Of a DNA stretch of 64,000 bases, positions 16,751 through 26,953 are shown piece by piece. Every line of letters starts with the position of its first letter. Position 1 is the stretch's first letter. Below the pieces are notes generated by a model. The model saw only the letters and a list, made by a program, of their open reading frames with translations. It ran no database searches and had not been told where the DNA came from. The translations under genes were made by a program, and so were the position numbers. Origin of the DNA: Pygmaiobacter massiliensis (GTDB lineage Bacteria > Bacillota > Clostridia > Oscillospirales > Ruminococcaceae); the NCBI RefSeq assembly GCF_900199435.1, contig NZ_OAML01000003.1:1815166-1879165 (forward strand), read 5' to 3'.

Positions 16751-17887
16751 ATGAAAAAAGTTTTCGCACTTGCTATGGCACTCTGCATGGCTATGTCATT
16801 GGCTGCCTGCGGTAGTTCGAGCTCCAGCGCACCTGCTGCCAGCACACCCGCTTCTAGTGCCGCGGAATCCGGCGCAAGCTCCACTGGCATCAAATCCATC
16901 GAAGGCAAAACAGTTGCCTTTATTCCGAAACTGACCGGCAATGCATTTTTTGAGGCTGCCAACAACGGCGCACAGAAATATGCAAAAGACTGGGGCATCA
17001 CCATTGATTACATGGGCGATGCAACTGCCTCTGTTTCTGCACAGGTGGCTGTCATCAACCAGGCAGTTGCTGCGGGTGTAGACGCTATCTGCATTTCTAC
17101 TGTTGACGCGGCAGGTGTTTCTGACGCACTGAAAAACGCAACCGATGCAGGCATTACTGTTTGCACCTGGGACTCTGACGCTAACCCCGAAGACCGTGGC
17201 CTCATGGTTTCTCAGGGCACTCCGGAAGTTCTTGGCAAAATGTTGGTTGATATGTCTGTAGCAGGTTTGAAAGACCGCGGCGTTGACCCTGCAAAAGACG
17301 AAGTTACCTACTGCTGGCACTACTCTCAGGCAACTGTAACCGACCAGAACTCCTGGCAGGTTGCAGGCGAGAAATACATTGCTGAAAACTATCCGAACTG
17401 GAAAAACGTAAACCCCGACAACTACTACTCTGAGCAGGATGCTGAGAAAGCAATCACCGTCGGCGAGGCAGTTCTCGAAGCTTACCCCGACATTGATCTC
17501 GTTATCTGCAACGACTCTACCGCACTGCCCGGCCAGTTGCAGGCTGCTGAGAACAAAGGCTATGACAAATCTAAAGTTACTATTACCGGTTTTGCTTCTC
17601 CCAACGCAATCAAAGAATACTGCAACAACGGCACCCTGTATAACTGGGGCCTGTGGGATTGCGGCGTACAGGGCGGCATGGGCTGCTATGTTGCAGCATA
17701 CCTTGCAGCCGGCAACACTGTAAAAGTTGGCGATGTCATCAGCATCCCCGGCATTGGCGATTGCGAAGTTCTTCCGAATGATTCCATCAGCGCGGGTGCA
17801 GCAACTGCTGATACCAACAACGGCGTTGTACTTCTGCCCGAAGACACCGTTTACACTGCTGAGAACATGAACGACTATAACTTCTAG
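16751..17887 (+). CDS. lsrB: AI-2 binding lipoprotein LsrB
   Basis: Extracellular AI-2 receptor of the importer, 378 residues. The N-terminal signal ends in a lipobox LAAC (Cys20), followed by a Ser/Ala-rich linker (21-45), so it is a membrane-anchored lipoprotein. Aligned by eye to enteric LsrB, the ligand residues Lys35, Asp116, Asp166 and Gln167 correspond to Lys60, Asp141, Asp198 and Gln199 here. Pro220 and Ala222 correspond to Asn254 and Ser256, so the pocket is partly changed. TAGGAGG precedes ATG 16751. It is followed by stacked hairpins before lsrF. Confidence 0.92.
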   Translation: MKKVFALAMALCMAMSLAACGSSSSSAPAASTPASSAAESGASSTGIKSIEGKTVAFIPKLTGNAFFEAANNGAQKYAKDWGITIDYMGDATASVSAQVAVINQAVAAGVDAICISTVDAAGVSDALKNATDAGITVCTWDSDANPEDRGLMVSQGTPEVLGKMLVDMSVAGLKDRGVDPAKDEVTYCWHYSQATVTDQNSWQVAGEKYIAENYPNWKNVNPDNYYSEQDAEKAITVGEAVLEAYPDIDLVICNDSTALPGQLQAAENKGYDKSKVTITGFASPNAIKEYCNNGTLYNWGLWDCGVQGGMGCYVAAYLAAGNTVKVGDVISIPGIGDCEVLPNDSISAGAATADTNNGVVLLPEDTVYTAENMNDYNF

Positions 17888-17927
17888 TTTCTCATCTCTA
17901 AGGATTCTTTCTCTTAACGATACCCAG

Positions 17928-18001
17928 CAAAGTAGGCCGGGCAATTACCCGCTCTACTTTGCGCCTAAGCGGATAAGGATGTTGTCCGCTTAGGCGCAAA
18001 G
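17928..18001 (+). promoter_or_regulatory. Overlapping alternative hairpins between lsrB and lsrF
   Basis: Hairpin 1: CAAAGTAG (17928-17935) with CTACTTTG (17954-17961) and an inner CGGG/CCCG. Hairpin 2: a perfect 17-bp stem 17957-17973 with 17985-18001. They share CTTTG 17957-17961, so both cannot be complete at once. There is no T-run. They probably protect the lsrB message 3' end and lower lsrF expression, or act as a switch. Confidence 0.65.
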
Positions 18002-18056
18002 TGTGGCAGCTTGCACCAATTTGCTGAAACTTATTATCCATAAGGAGGAAATACAT

Positions 18057-18935
18057 ATGGCAGATTTAGAGGGCCTGAAGGTCGCAAAAGATTACCATGT
18101 AGAAACACCGTTTGCTAACCAGAATGGTTTTTATCTGAAAGGAGCAAACAGCCTGGATTGGGGCATGAAAAAACACATGTCTAATATTTTTAACCCTAAA
18201 AGCGGAAACACTGTGATGTTTGCATTTGACCATGGCTATTTCATGGGCTCTGCCGCCGGTCTAGAGCGCTTGGATCTCTTAATTCCGCAGCTGGCACCGT
18301 ATGTGGATTGCTTCATGGGTACCCGTGGTGCAATTCGTACCTGTGTCGCTCCTGAGCTGACCAAATCTGTGGCGCTGCGTGTCACCTCCGGCTCTTCGAT
18401 GTTGCAGGACGACCTCAGCCACGAAGTGGTTGCGGTAGATATTGAGGATGCAATCCGTATGAATGCAGACTGCATGGCAGTGCAAACCTTCATTGGTGCA
18501 AAAGGCCAGCTTTCGAGCATTGATAATCTTAGCCAGGTCATCAATGCCGGTATGCGTTACAGCATCCCTACGTTAGGCGTTTGTGCTGTTGGCAAAGAGA
18601 TGGAACGCACGGACCGTTTCTTTAAGCTCGCCACCCGTATTATTGCAGAGATGGGCTGCCAAATTGTGAAAACCTATGACTGCGAAAATTTTGAAGAGGT
18701 TGTTGCAGCCTGCCCGGTGCCCATCGTGGTAGCTGGCGGCAAAAAATTGCCAGAAAAAGAAGCACTCGAGCTTGCTTACGATGTTATTCGTAAAGGTGCT
18801 CACGGTGTAGATATGGGACGGAATATCTTCCAAAGCCAGTACCCCATCGAAATGGCAAAAGCCGTAAACAAGATTGTGCATGAAGGAATGACGGCAAAAG
18901 AAGCCTGGGAATTCTTTGAAGACGAAACTCACTAA
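18057..18935 (+). CDS. lsrF: Phospho-AI-2 thiolase/aldolase LsrF
   Basis: Class I aldolase-fold enzyme that in enteric bacteria transfers the acetyl group of the isomerised phospho-AI-2 to CoA. The 292-residue protein aligns with E. coli LsrF across its length: GANSLDWGMKKHMSNIFNP, VMFAFDHGYFMG, MGTRGAIR, VGKEMERTDRFF, VVAGGKKLPEKEALE and GVDMGRNIFQS. The Schiff-base Lys is Lys205 in QIVKTYD. ATG 18057 follows AAGGAGG; upstream in-frame codons lie in the hairpin. Normally it follows LsrG, which is not found here. Confidence 0.93.
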   Translation: MADLEGLKVAKDYHVETPFANQNGFYLKGANSLDWGMKKHMSNIFNPKSGNTVMFAFDHGYFMGSAAGLERLDLLIPQLAPYVDCFMGTRGAIRTCVAPELTKSVALRVTSGSSMLQDDLSHEVVAVDIEDAIRMNADCMAVQTFIGAKGQLSSIDNLSQVINAGMRYSIPTLGVCAVGKEMERTDRFFKLATRIIAEMGCQIVKTYDCENFEEVVAACPVPIVVAGGKKLPEKEALELAYDVIRKGAHGVDMGRNIFQSQYPIEMAKAVNKIVHEGMTAKEAWEFFEDETH

Positions 18936-18957
18936 ATAGGACATCGCAATAAAACGG

Positions 18958-18989
18958 AAAAGAGGCAGACATAGGGTCTGCCTCTTTTT
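18958..18989 (+). terminator. Intrinsic terminator after lsrF
   Basis: AAAAGAGGCAGAC and its complement around ATAGG, then a T-run. It marks the end of the forward lsr unit. Confidence 0.92.
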
Positions 18990-19012
18990 GTAAGTGTAGG
19001 GGGAAGCGGCAA

Positions 19013-19939
19013 ATGATACAGCAGGTAGCAAACATGGTGGTACCGGTTCTTGCAATGTTGGGCATCGGTTTTTGGTGCCGTAAAAAAAGTTTTTTTGACG
19101 AGCGAGGCCTGGAAGGTCTAAAAAGTGTGATTAGTCGGATCTGTTTGCCAGTTGTTTTATTTGATGCATTTTTTCGTGCACAATATGAATGGCGCGCCTT
19201 AGCAGTGTTTTTTGTTGTTTACTGTGGATTTGGTGCGGCATTGGCAGTGGGCTATGGCATCAGGCGGATTGCTCAGCCCTACCAAAAGTTTATGCCGTTT
19301 TTACTCTCCAGTGCAGAAGGAGGAATGCTTGGATATGCTTTATTTGGTGTACTTACAGGTAAACAAAGCGGCTTCGCAACAGTAGATTTGGGACAAACCA
19401 TTTTTGCATACACCATATTTTTAGCGACGCTAAAAAAGGAGGAGGGAGCTGCGGCGAGTGCGGGCGGCTTAGTGCGCAATATGATTTTCAACCCATGTTT
19501 TATAGGAATGTCAGCGGGAGTTTTGCTGGGGGCTTTAGGAACTACTTGTGTATTAGAATCAACAGCAGGCGGCGCGATGCTACGTGCAGTGATTGAAATG
19601 ATAAAAGTACCCACTGGAGCCTTAGTGCTTATAGTGGTAGGTTATGAGCTGAAATTGCAAAAGCAACTTTTGGGGCCGGTTATAAAAACAGTGCTTTGCC
19701 GCTTATTGATGATGGCAGGTCTGCTTTTGGTGACCAGCGTTGTGATTTTTTCTATTTTCCCTTTCGATAAGCAATTGCAAATAGCACTCATGATTCTTTA
19801 CTCGCTGCCAGCGCCTTTTATTATTCCGTTGTTTGCGCGGGTAGGAAAGGATGGAGAATATATTTCTACCACGCTTTCGGTGCAAACGCTGGTGTGTGTA
19901 CTTCTGTTTAGTTGTATTTCAGTATACTACCTCCTTTAA
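19013..19939 (+). CDS. AEC (auxin efflux carrier) family transporter
   Basis: A 308-residue membrane protein with about ten hydrophobic segments in two five-helix halves. The first helix MVVPVLAMLGIGFWCRKK, SRICLPVVLFDAFF (about 41-54) and the SSAEGGMLGYALFG segment match AEC/malonate-transporter-like carriers. The start at 19013 follows GGGGGAAG. It lies 24 bp past the lsrF terminator, so it is probably not an lsr gene. The substrate, probably an organic acid or amino acid, is unknown. Confidence 0.82.
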   Translation: MIQQVANMVVPVLAMLGIGFWCRKKSFFDERGLEGLKSVISRICLPVVLFDAFFRAQYEWRALAVFFVVYCGFGAALAVGYGIRRIAQPYQKFMPFLLSSAEGGMLGYALFGVLTGKQSGFATVDLGQTIFAYTIFLATLKKEEGAAASAGGLVRNMIFNPCFIGMSAGVLLGALGTTCVLESTAGGAMLRAVIEMIKVPTGALVLIVVGYELKLQKQLLGPVIKTVLCRLLMMAGLLLVTSVVIFSIFPFDKQLQIALMILYSLPAPFIIPLFARVGKDGEYISTTLSVQTLVCVLLFSCISVYYLL

Positions 19940-19997
19940 AAACAGAAAAATCGAGCAAAAACGACACAGCATAAATCGAAGATTCATAAGATGAACC

Positions 19998-20019
19998 AAA
20001 GGCGCATTTGCGCTTTTAA
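19998..20019 (+). terminator. Weak hairpin after the AEC gene
   Basis: GCGCA/TGCGC with flanking A/T pairs and a short TTTT, just before the katA ribosome site. A terminator function is doubtful. Confidence 0.3.
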
Positions 20020-20040
20020 CACAAAAAGGAGGCTTATCTT

Positions 20041-21567
20041 ATGAATATGCCAGACCCTAGATTGACAAACGAAGTCGGCGCGCCCGTGGCCGACAACGAA
20101 AATACGCTAACCATCGGCCCCCGCGGCCCGGCGGCATTACAGGATGTATGGCTGCTTGAAAAAATGGCGCACTTTAACCGTGAAGTAATCCCAGAGCGAC
20201 GGATGCATGCGAAAGGCAGTGGGGCATATGGCACATTTACCGTTACCCACGATGTGCGTTGCTGGACAAAAGCAAAGGTGTTTGAGCCCGGCGAAAAAAC
20301 CGATGTTTTTGTGCGGTTTTCTACTGTGGCAGGTGAGCGCGGTGCGGCTGATGCCGAGCGTGACATTCGTGGTTTTGCCTGCAAGTTTTACACCCGTGAT
20401 GGCAACTGGGATTTGGTTGGCAACAACACCCCGGTTTTCTTCTTGCGCGATGCGCAAAACTTCCCCGGCTTAAACCGAGCAGTAAAACGCGACCCTAAAA
20501 CCAACCTGCGCGACGCGCAGAATAACTGGGATTTTTGGACCATTTTGCCGGAAGCCATGCACCAGATTACAATCGTTATGAGCGATAAAGGAATTCCTGC
20601 CAGCTATCGCCATATGGACGGCTTCGGCAGCCATACCTTTAGCCTTTATGACAAAGACAACCACCGCGTGTGGTGCAAGTTCCATATGCTGACCCAACAG
20701 GGCATTAAGAACCTGACGGATGAAGAGGCCCAAGCGCTGATTGGCAAGGACCGGGAAAGCCATGGCCGGGATTTGTACAATGCCATCGCTCAGGGCGATT
20801 TTCCGCGCTGGACGATGTATTTTCAGATTATGACCGAAGAAGAAGCGTTGCACCATTATGAAAATCCGTTTGATATTACAAAAAAATGGAGCACGAAAGA
20901 GTTTCCGCTGCATGAAGTCGGCGAACTGGAACTCAACCGCAACCCGGAGAACTATTTTGCTGAGGTAGAGCAGGCTGCTTTCTCTCCGGCGCATGTGGTT
21001 CCGGGCATCGGCTTTTCGCCGGATAAGCTGCTGCAAGGCAGACTGTTTGCCTATGGTGATGCCCAGCGCTATCGCCTGGGCGTGAACCACAACCTTATCC
21101 CCGTCAACAGTGCCCAGGTGCGGGTGCACGACCAGCACCGCGACGGCATGATGCGTACCGATGGCAACTATGGCGCAACTGTCGCCTATACCCCTAACAG
21201 TTGCGGAGAGTGGCAGGCTCAACCCGACACCGCAGAGCCACCGGTTTGCATCAAAGGTGCAATGTGGCGGTTTGACCCGAAAGAAGATCCGACAGACAAT
21301 AATTTCCGCCAGGCGGGTGAGTTGTTCCGCAGCATGAGCGCGGGCGAAAAGAGCAGACTGATTGCCAACACGATGCGCAGTATCGGTTCCGTAGATTGCC
21401 GCATTCAATACCGGCATGCCGCACACTGCATCCTTGCCGACGAAGAGTATGGCAGAATGTTTGTAGCGGCAGCGGGGCTGAAATGGTCTAAAGCTTTGGC
21501 TTATAGTAAATTGAGCAATGATGAACTGATTGAGGCAACCCATTTAGACTGCTGCAGTCACGGATAA
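20041..21567 (+). CDS. katA: Haem catalase (monofunctional, small-subunit clade)
   Basis: Dismutates hydrogen peroxide. The 508-residue protein has every key site: distal His56 in [12 protein letters not shown], the distal Asn in VGNNTPVFF (128/129), and the proximal haem-ligand Tyr338 in [21 protein letters not shown] precedes ATG 20041. The C-terminus has a Cys-Cys pair (LDCCSHG). No PerR-like box was recognised upstream. A catalase in a presumed anaerobe points to oxidative stress defence at the gut mucosa. Confidence 0.95.
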   Translation: MNMPDPRLTNEVGAPVADNENTLTIGPRGPAALQDVWLLEKMAHFNREVIPERRMHAKGSGAYGTFTVTHDVRCWTKAKVFEPGEKTDVFVRFSTVAGERGAADAERDIRGFACKFYTRDGNWDLVGNNTPVFFLRDAQNFPGLNRAVKRDPKTNLRDAQNNWDFWTILPEAMHQITIVMSDKGIPASYRHMDGFGSHTFSLYDKDNHRVWCKFHMLTQQGIKNLTDEEAQALIGKDRESHGRDLYNAIAQGDFPRWTMYFQIMTEEEALHHYENPFDITKKWSTKEFPLHEVGELELNRNPENYFAEVEQAAFSPAHVVPGIGFSPDKLLQGRLFAYGDAQRYRLGVNHNLIPVNSAQVRVHDQHRDGMMRTDGNYGATVAYTPNSCGEWQAQPDTAEPPVCIKGAMWRFDPKEDPTDNNFRQAGELFRSMSAGEKSRLIANTMRSIGSVDCRIQYRHAAHCILADEEYGRMFVAAAGLKWSKALAYSKLSNDELIEATHLDCCSHG

Positions 21568-21580
21568 ATTTTAACCAGAT

Positions 21581-21618
21581 AAATCACCCCGCCGTTTTCC
21601 ACCGGCGAGGTGATTTTT
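21581..21618 (+). terminator. Intrinsic terminator after katA
   Basis: AAATCACCCCGCCG pairs with CGGCGAGGTGATTT (one mismatch) around TTTTCCAC, followed by TT. Confidence 0.88.
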
Positions 21619-21909
21619 GTGGAAAACTTACGCGTTAGCACTGAATTTTTAAAATGGAGAAGAGTTGGATATCAACAGAAAAAAGAGATGAATATTAGCA
21701 AAATCCAAGAAAAACAGAGTAACAAGAAGAAAAAGCTTTGAATTTGTATTTTGATGAAGCAAATAAACTTAACGTATAAATGCTTCTGTGCAAAAGAGGA
21801 CAAGTTTGCTTTTAGTGTCTGCTAATACAGCCTTAATCCAAACTGCAAAAATCCTTTTCCCGTTTTTATTTTGGTTGGACTAAACTGAAAGTGCAAAGGG
21901 GGAAGGGAT
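21619..21909 (+). other. AT- and purine-rich gap without a recognised gene
   Basis: No supported ORF, RNA or repeat was seen. The last 30 bases hold TAAACT (21881-21886), a possible -10 box for the small gene at 21910, without a clear -35. Confidence 0.5.
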
Positions 21910-22101
21910 ATGGTTCAGTTTCAAAAAGTTGTAGACCGGTCACGCAGACCGAAAGAGGCACTGTGGCAGAGGCACCACGTTTGGGGTGTAATATGGTTGA
22001 TGTGGATTGCAAGTGGCATACTAATGGCGTCAGCGGTTTTCTTATGCACCGCGGCTGCCGCTCTGCCAATTTGGGCGCTGAGCCGCATTTTTACCGGGTG
22101 A
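21910..22101 (+). CDS. 63-residue single-pass membrane microprotein
   Basis: Unrecognised small protein starting MVQFQKVVDRSRRPKEALW. Residues 1-22 are basic and polar, then about 23-58 are continuously hydrophobic (VIWLMWIASGILMASAVFL), giving one long or two short membrane segments with the basic end inside. A GGGGGAAGGG ribosome site precedes ATG 21910. The TGA at 22099-22101 lies within an intrinsic terminator stem, so the gene forms a compact unit. That argues strongly that it is real despite its size. Function unknown. Confidence 0.65.
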   Translation: MVQFQKVVDRSRRPKEALWQRHHVWGVIWLMWIASGILMASAVFLCTAAAALPIWALSRIFTG

Positions 22102-22120
22102 GTTTTCACCCGGTTTTATT
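22093..22120 (+). terminator. Intrinsic terminator overlapping the microprotein stop codon
   Basis: ACCGGGTG (22093-22100) with CACCCGGT (22107-22114), followed by TTTTATTTTT. The stop codon TGA sits at the end of the left arm. Confidence 0.85.
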
Positions 22121-22265
22121 TTTATTTAAAGGTAAGAGAAGAAAAGTTGGCGTATGCGGCAGCTTAATTTGCAGAAAGTGTTTGCCAATCTGTCAAAGGT
22201 GGTTTATCTGGCTCAAAATGCGCCATCATAGGAGCAATGTGCTGCGCTGTAAAGAAGGGGAACAT

Positions 22266-23165
22266 GTGAAAAGGCAAAATTGGGGGTTAATCGCGTCCTG
22301 CGCCACACTGGTTGTGGTAGCACTGATTGTTTGGGTCTTGTTTTCACAAGCGGTGGTAGCGCACAAAAATGGATTTTTTACACCCCAGTATACGAAAGAA
22401 GAATTGGACCCTGTTTTAAGCGAGAAAACCTTAAAGCCGGAAGATTACGATTTGCTGATGCGCCAGACGGGGCTGGGCAAAAGTGCTGTGAATTTATTGA
22501 AAGCGCAAGGAGAAGAAGGCGTGCAGCAGATTTTGCATTATCAAGATTTATTTTTTGCGCAGCGCTATATTCAATGCGAACCCATGCTCGGCTGGTTTAC
22601 TCGCGAGGATGTTATGACCACGGAAAGTGGGGAACCCATGCGAGCGCCGCCTATTATAGCGGCCGAGCCGGGCGATATTATCGTTTCACTCAGCACGCAT
22701 TCGTTTGGGTGGAAACATGGCCATGCCGGGCTGGTGGTGGATGCCGAAACGACACTGGAAAGCCGGGTGCTGGGGCAAAATTCAGAAACAAGCAGCATCG
22801 ACAGCTGGCGACAGTTTGCAAACTATGCAGTTTTGCGGGTGAAGGATGCATCTCCAGAAGAAAGGCAAGAGGTAGCCGATTACGGTATGGAAGTGCTGCA
22901 TGATGTGCCATACCGCCTTACAGCAGGTATTTTTCATGAAAAAGCAGCATCGCAAGAAAGCCAGTTTTTTGGGCTGCAGTGTGCTTATTTGGTTTGGTAC
23001 GCCTGGCAGCATTTTGGGGTGGATCTTGATTCGGATGAGGGGAGGATTGTGACACCGCTGGACCTTTGTATTAGTGACAGGCTAGAGATAGTGCAGATGT
23101 ACGGTTTTGACCCTGAAGTATTCTTGCGGCAAAGCGTGCCGGAAAGCAACAGCCCCAGGCCGTAA
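22266..23165 (+). CDS. Membrane-anchored permuted NlpC/P60-like (YiiX/YebB-type) cysteine hydrolase
   Basis: A 299-residue protein with an N-terminal membrane anchor (about 6-28) and a helical region containing YDLLMRQTGLGKSAV. The C-terminal permuted papain-like domain begins with AAEPGDIIVSL, followed by a His in HGHAGLVVD and the likely nucleophile Cys in LQCAYLVWYAW. His before Cys is the permuted NlpC/P60 order. Likely acts outside the membrane on cell-wall peptides or acyl groups. The GTG at 22266 has AGGGG ahead; the open frame extends 125 codons upstream but covers the microprotein gene in another frame and lacks homology. Confidence 0.72.
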   Translation: MKRQNWGLIASCATLVVVALIVWVLFSQAVVAHKNGFFTPQYTKEELDPVLSEKTLKPEDYDLLMRQTGLGKSAVNLLKAQGEEGVQQILHYQDLFFAQRYIQCEPMLGWFTREDVMTTESGEPMRAPPIIAAEPGDIIVSLSTHSFGWKHGHAGLVVDAETTLESRVLGQNSETSSIDSWRQFANYAVLRVKDASPEERQEVADYGMEVLHDVPYRLTAGIFHEKAASQESQFFGLQCAYLVWYAWQHFGVDLDSDEGRIVTPLDLCISDRLEIVQMYGFDPEVFLRQSVPESNSPRP

Positions 23166-23352
23166 TATGCTGAAGGTTGATTGACAGCTGCAATGTGCCA
23201 GTGAGAAGACTTCTCCGCAATATCTTTATAAATGTGGACAAGTCTGCACAAATGACAAAATACAGCAGAGGCTTTTATAAAAAATAGATGGCTTCAAGAA
23301 GTTGTGTTTGTATATAATTCCTAAAAGTTGTTTAGATTCTGGAAATAAACAA

Positions 23353-23381
23353 TTGATTTTGTGGAATAAATCGCCTATGAT
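23353..23381 (+). promoter_or_regulatory. Promoter of the V-ATPase operon
   Basis: TTGATT (23353-23358), a 17-bp spacer and TATGAT (23376-23381), about 64 bp ahead of the first gene. Confidence 0.7.
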
Positions 23382-23444
23382 AAAGCTATGACCTAATTTT
23401 GCGGGTGAGCCTGCCCGCGCCCAACCTAGGAAAGGAGATATCTG

Positions 23445-23753
23445 ATGAATCAAAACGATATTGCAGCCGTACGGGAAGCCGAGGCCGCTGCAGATGCAGC
23501 CCAGACCCTTGCCGCCAAGCAGGCCGCTCAGCTGCGCGCAGACGGAGCAAAGCAAGCGGCCGCTATTTGTGACGATGCAGTGCAGGCAGCAAAGCAAGCC
23601 GGAGAGCGGCAGCTGGCAAAGGCTGCACAAGCTGCGCAAGCGCTTATGCAGCAGGCAGAAACGGAGGCCGCGCAGGAATGCGAGACCCTTAAGCAGCAGG
23701 CAAAGCAAAACTGGAACACAACGATCGATGCGATTCTCGCAGAGCTCGTCTGA
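23445..23753 (+). CDS. ntpF: V-type ATPase peripheral stalk small subunit (NtpF / subunit G-H)
   Basis: A 102-residue, Ala/Gln-rich, all-helical protein with a heptad-like pattern (AEAAADAAQTLAAKQAAQ), typical of the small peripheral-stalk partner of subunit E. It is first in the operon, as ntpF is in Enterococcus hirae. AAAGGAG precedes ATG 23445. Sequence identity in this subunit is low, so the call rests on composition, length and position. Confidence 0.8.
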   Translation: MNQNDIAAVREAEAAADAAQTLAAKQAAQLRADGAKQAAAICDDAVQAAKQAGERQLAKAAQAAQALMQQAETEAAQECETLKQQAKQNWNTTIDAILAELV

Positions 23754-23786
23754 CCGGCGGAAATACAGTGAGAGGAGTGAGAACGC

Positions 23787-26296
<2,510 letters not shown>

Positions 26297-26341
26297 TAGA
26301 TCCTTTCGTACACAAAATCTAAAACGAAAGAGGGGAGCCCA

Positions 26342-26932
26342 TTGACCGGAATCGAAAAAATCATTGCGCATATCCAGGCCGAGAGTGAGGCGGCGGCAAA
26401 AACCGTGACCGATGCTGCCGAGGCCGAGGTGCAGGAAATGCTGGCAGCGGCAGAGCAAAAAGCAAAACTGCTTGCAGCCAATGAAGATGAGCTGAATGAA
26501 GCAAAGCTGAACGAGGCAAATACTGCTGCACAAAGTGCGGCACGGCTGGCAAAGCGGCGCGTTTTGCTCAGCAAACGCGGAGAGCTGATTGCCCAAGTTA
26601 TCGCCGATGCGCAAAAACAGCTGGAAGAACTGCCGGATGGTGAGGCTGTTGCATTTTTGCTGAAGCTTGCAGCGCAGTGCGCTGGCAAGGCCGAGGGTGA
26701 GATGCAGCTTTGCGAAAAAGATTTGGCAAGGCTGCCGGCAGATTTTGCAGAGCAGCTGAAAAAAGCTGCGCCCGAAGCAAAACTGACCATCAGCAAAACA
26801 CCGGTGCCAATCTCCGGCGGGTTTATTCTGCGCTGCGGAGAAATCGAACAGAACTGCTCACTGGAAAGTCTTTTTTATGCAGCGCGCGAAAAGCTGCAAG
26901 ACATTGCGCAAAAGACCTTGTTTTGCGCCTAG
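26342..26932 (+). CDS. ntpE: V-type ATPase subunit E
   Basis: Peripheral-stalk subunit, 196 residues, with an N-terminal Ala/Glu-rich helix (AEAEVQEMLAAAEQKAKLLA) and a mixed alpha/beta C-terminal head (GGFILRCGEIEQNCSLESLF, typical of AtpE). It starts with TTG at 26342 behind GAGGGGAG; no ATG is better placed. Confidence 0.88.
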   Translation: MTGIEKIIAHIQAESEAAAKTVTDAAEAEVQEMLAAAEQKAKLLAANEDELNEAKLNEANTAAQSAARLAKRRVLLSKRGELIAQVIADAQKQLEELPDGEAVAFLLKLAAQCAGKAEGEMQLCEKDLARLPADFAEQLKKAAPEAKLTISKTPVPISGGFILRCGEIEQNCSLESLFYAAREKLQDIAQKTLFCA

Positions 26933-26953
26933 CGGCAGAGAGGGGAAGCGTGA

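Noticed and set aside
19013-19939. AEC transporter as an AI-2 exporter of the lsr locus
   Set aside because: A strong terminator follows lsrF, and AI-2 exporters belong to the unrelated AI-2E family; adjacency alone is not enough.
21891-22265. 125-codon upstream extension of the NlpC/P60-like gene
   Set aside because: It overlaps the microprotein and its terminator in another frame, is Cys/Arg rich without homology, and the GTG at 22266 has a proper ribosome site and leads straight into the membrane anchor.
22280-22903. 207-codon forward frame overlapping the hydrolase gene
   Set aside because: Shadow frame with Arg/Cys-rich composition; the real gene in the other frame has clear catalytic motifs.
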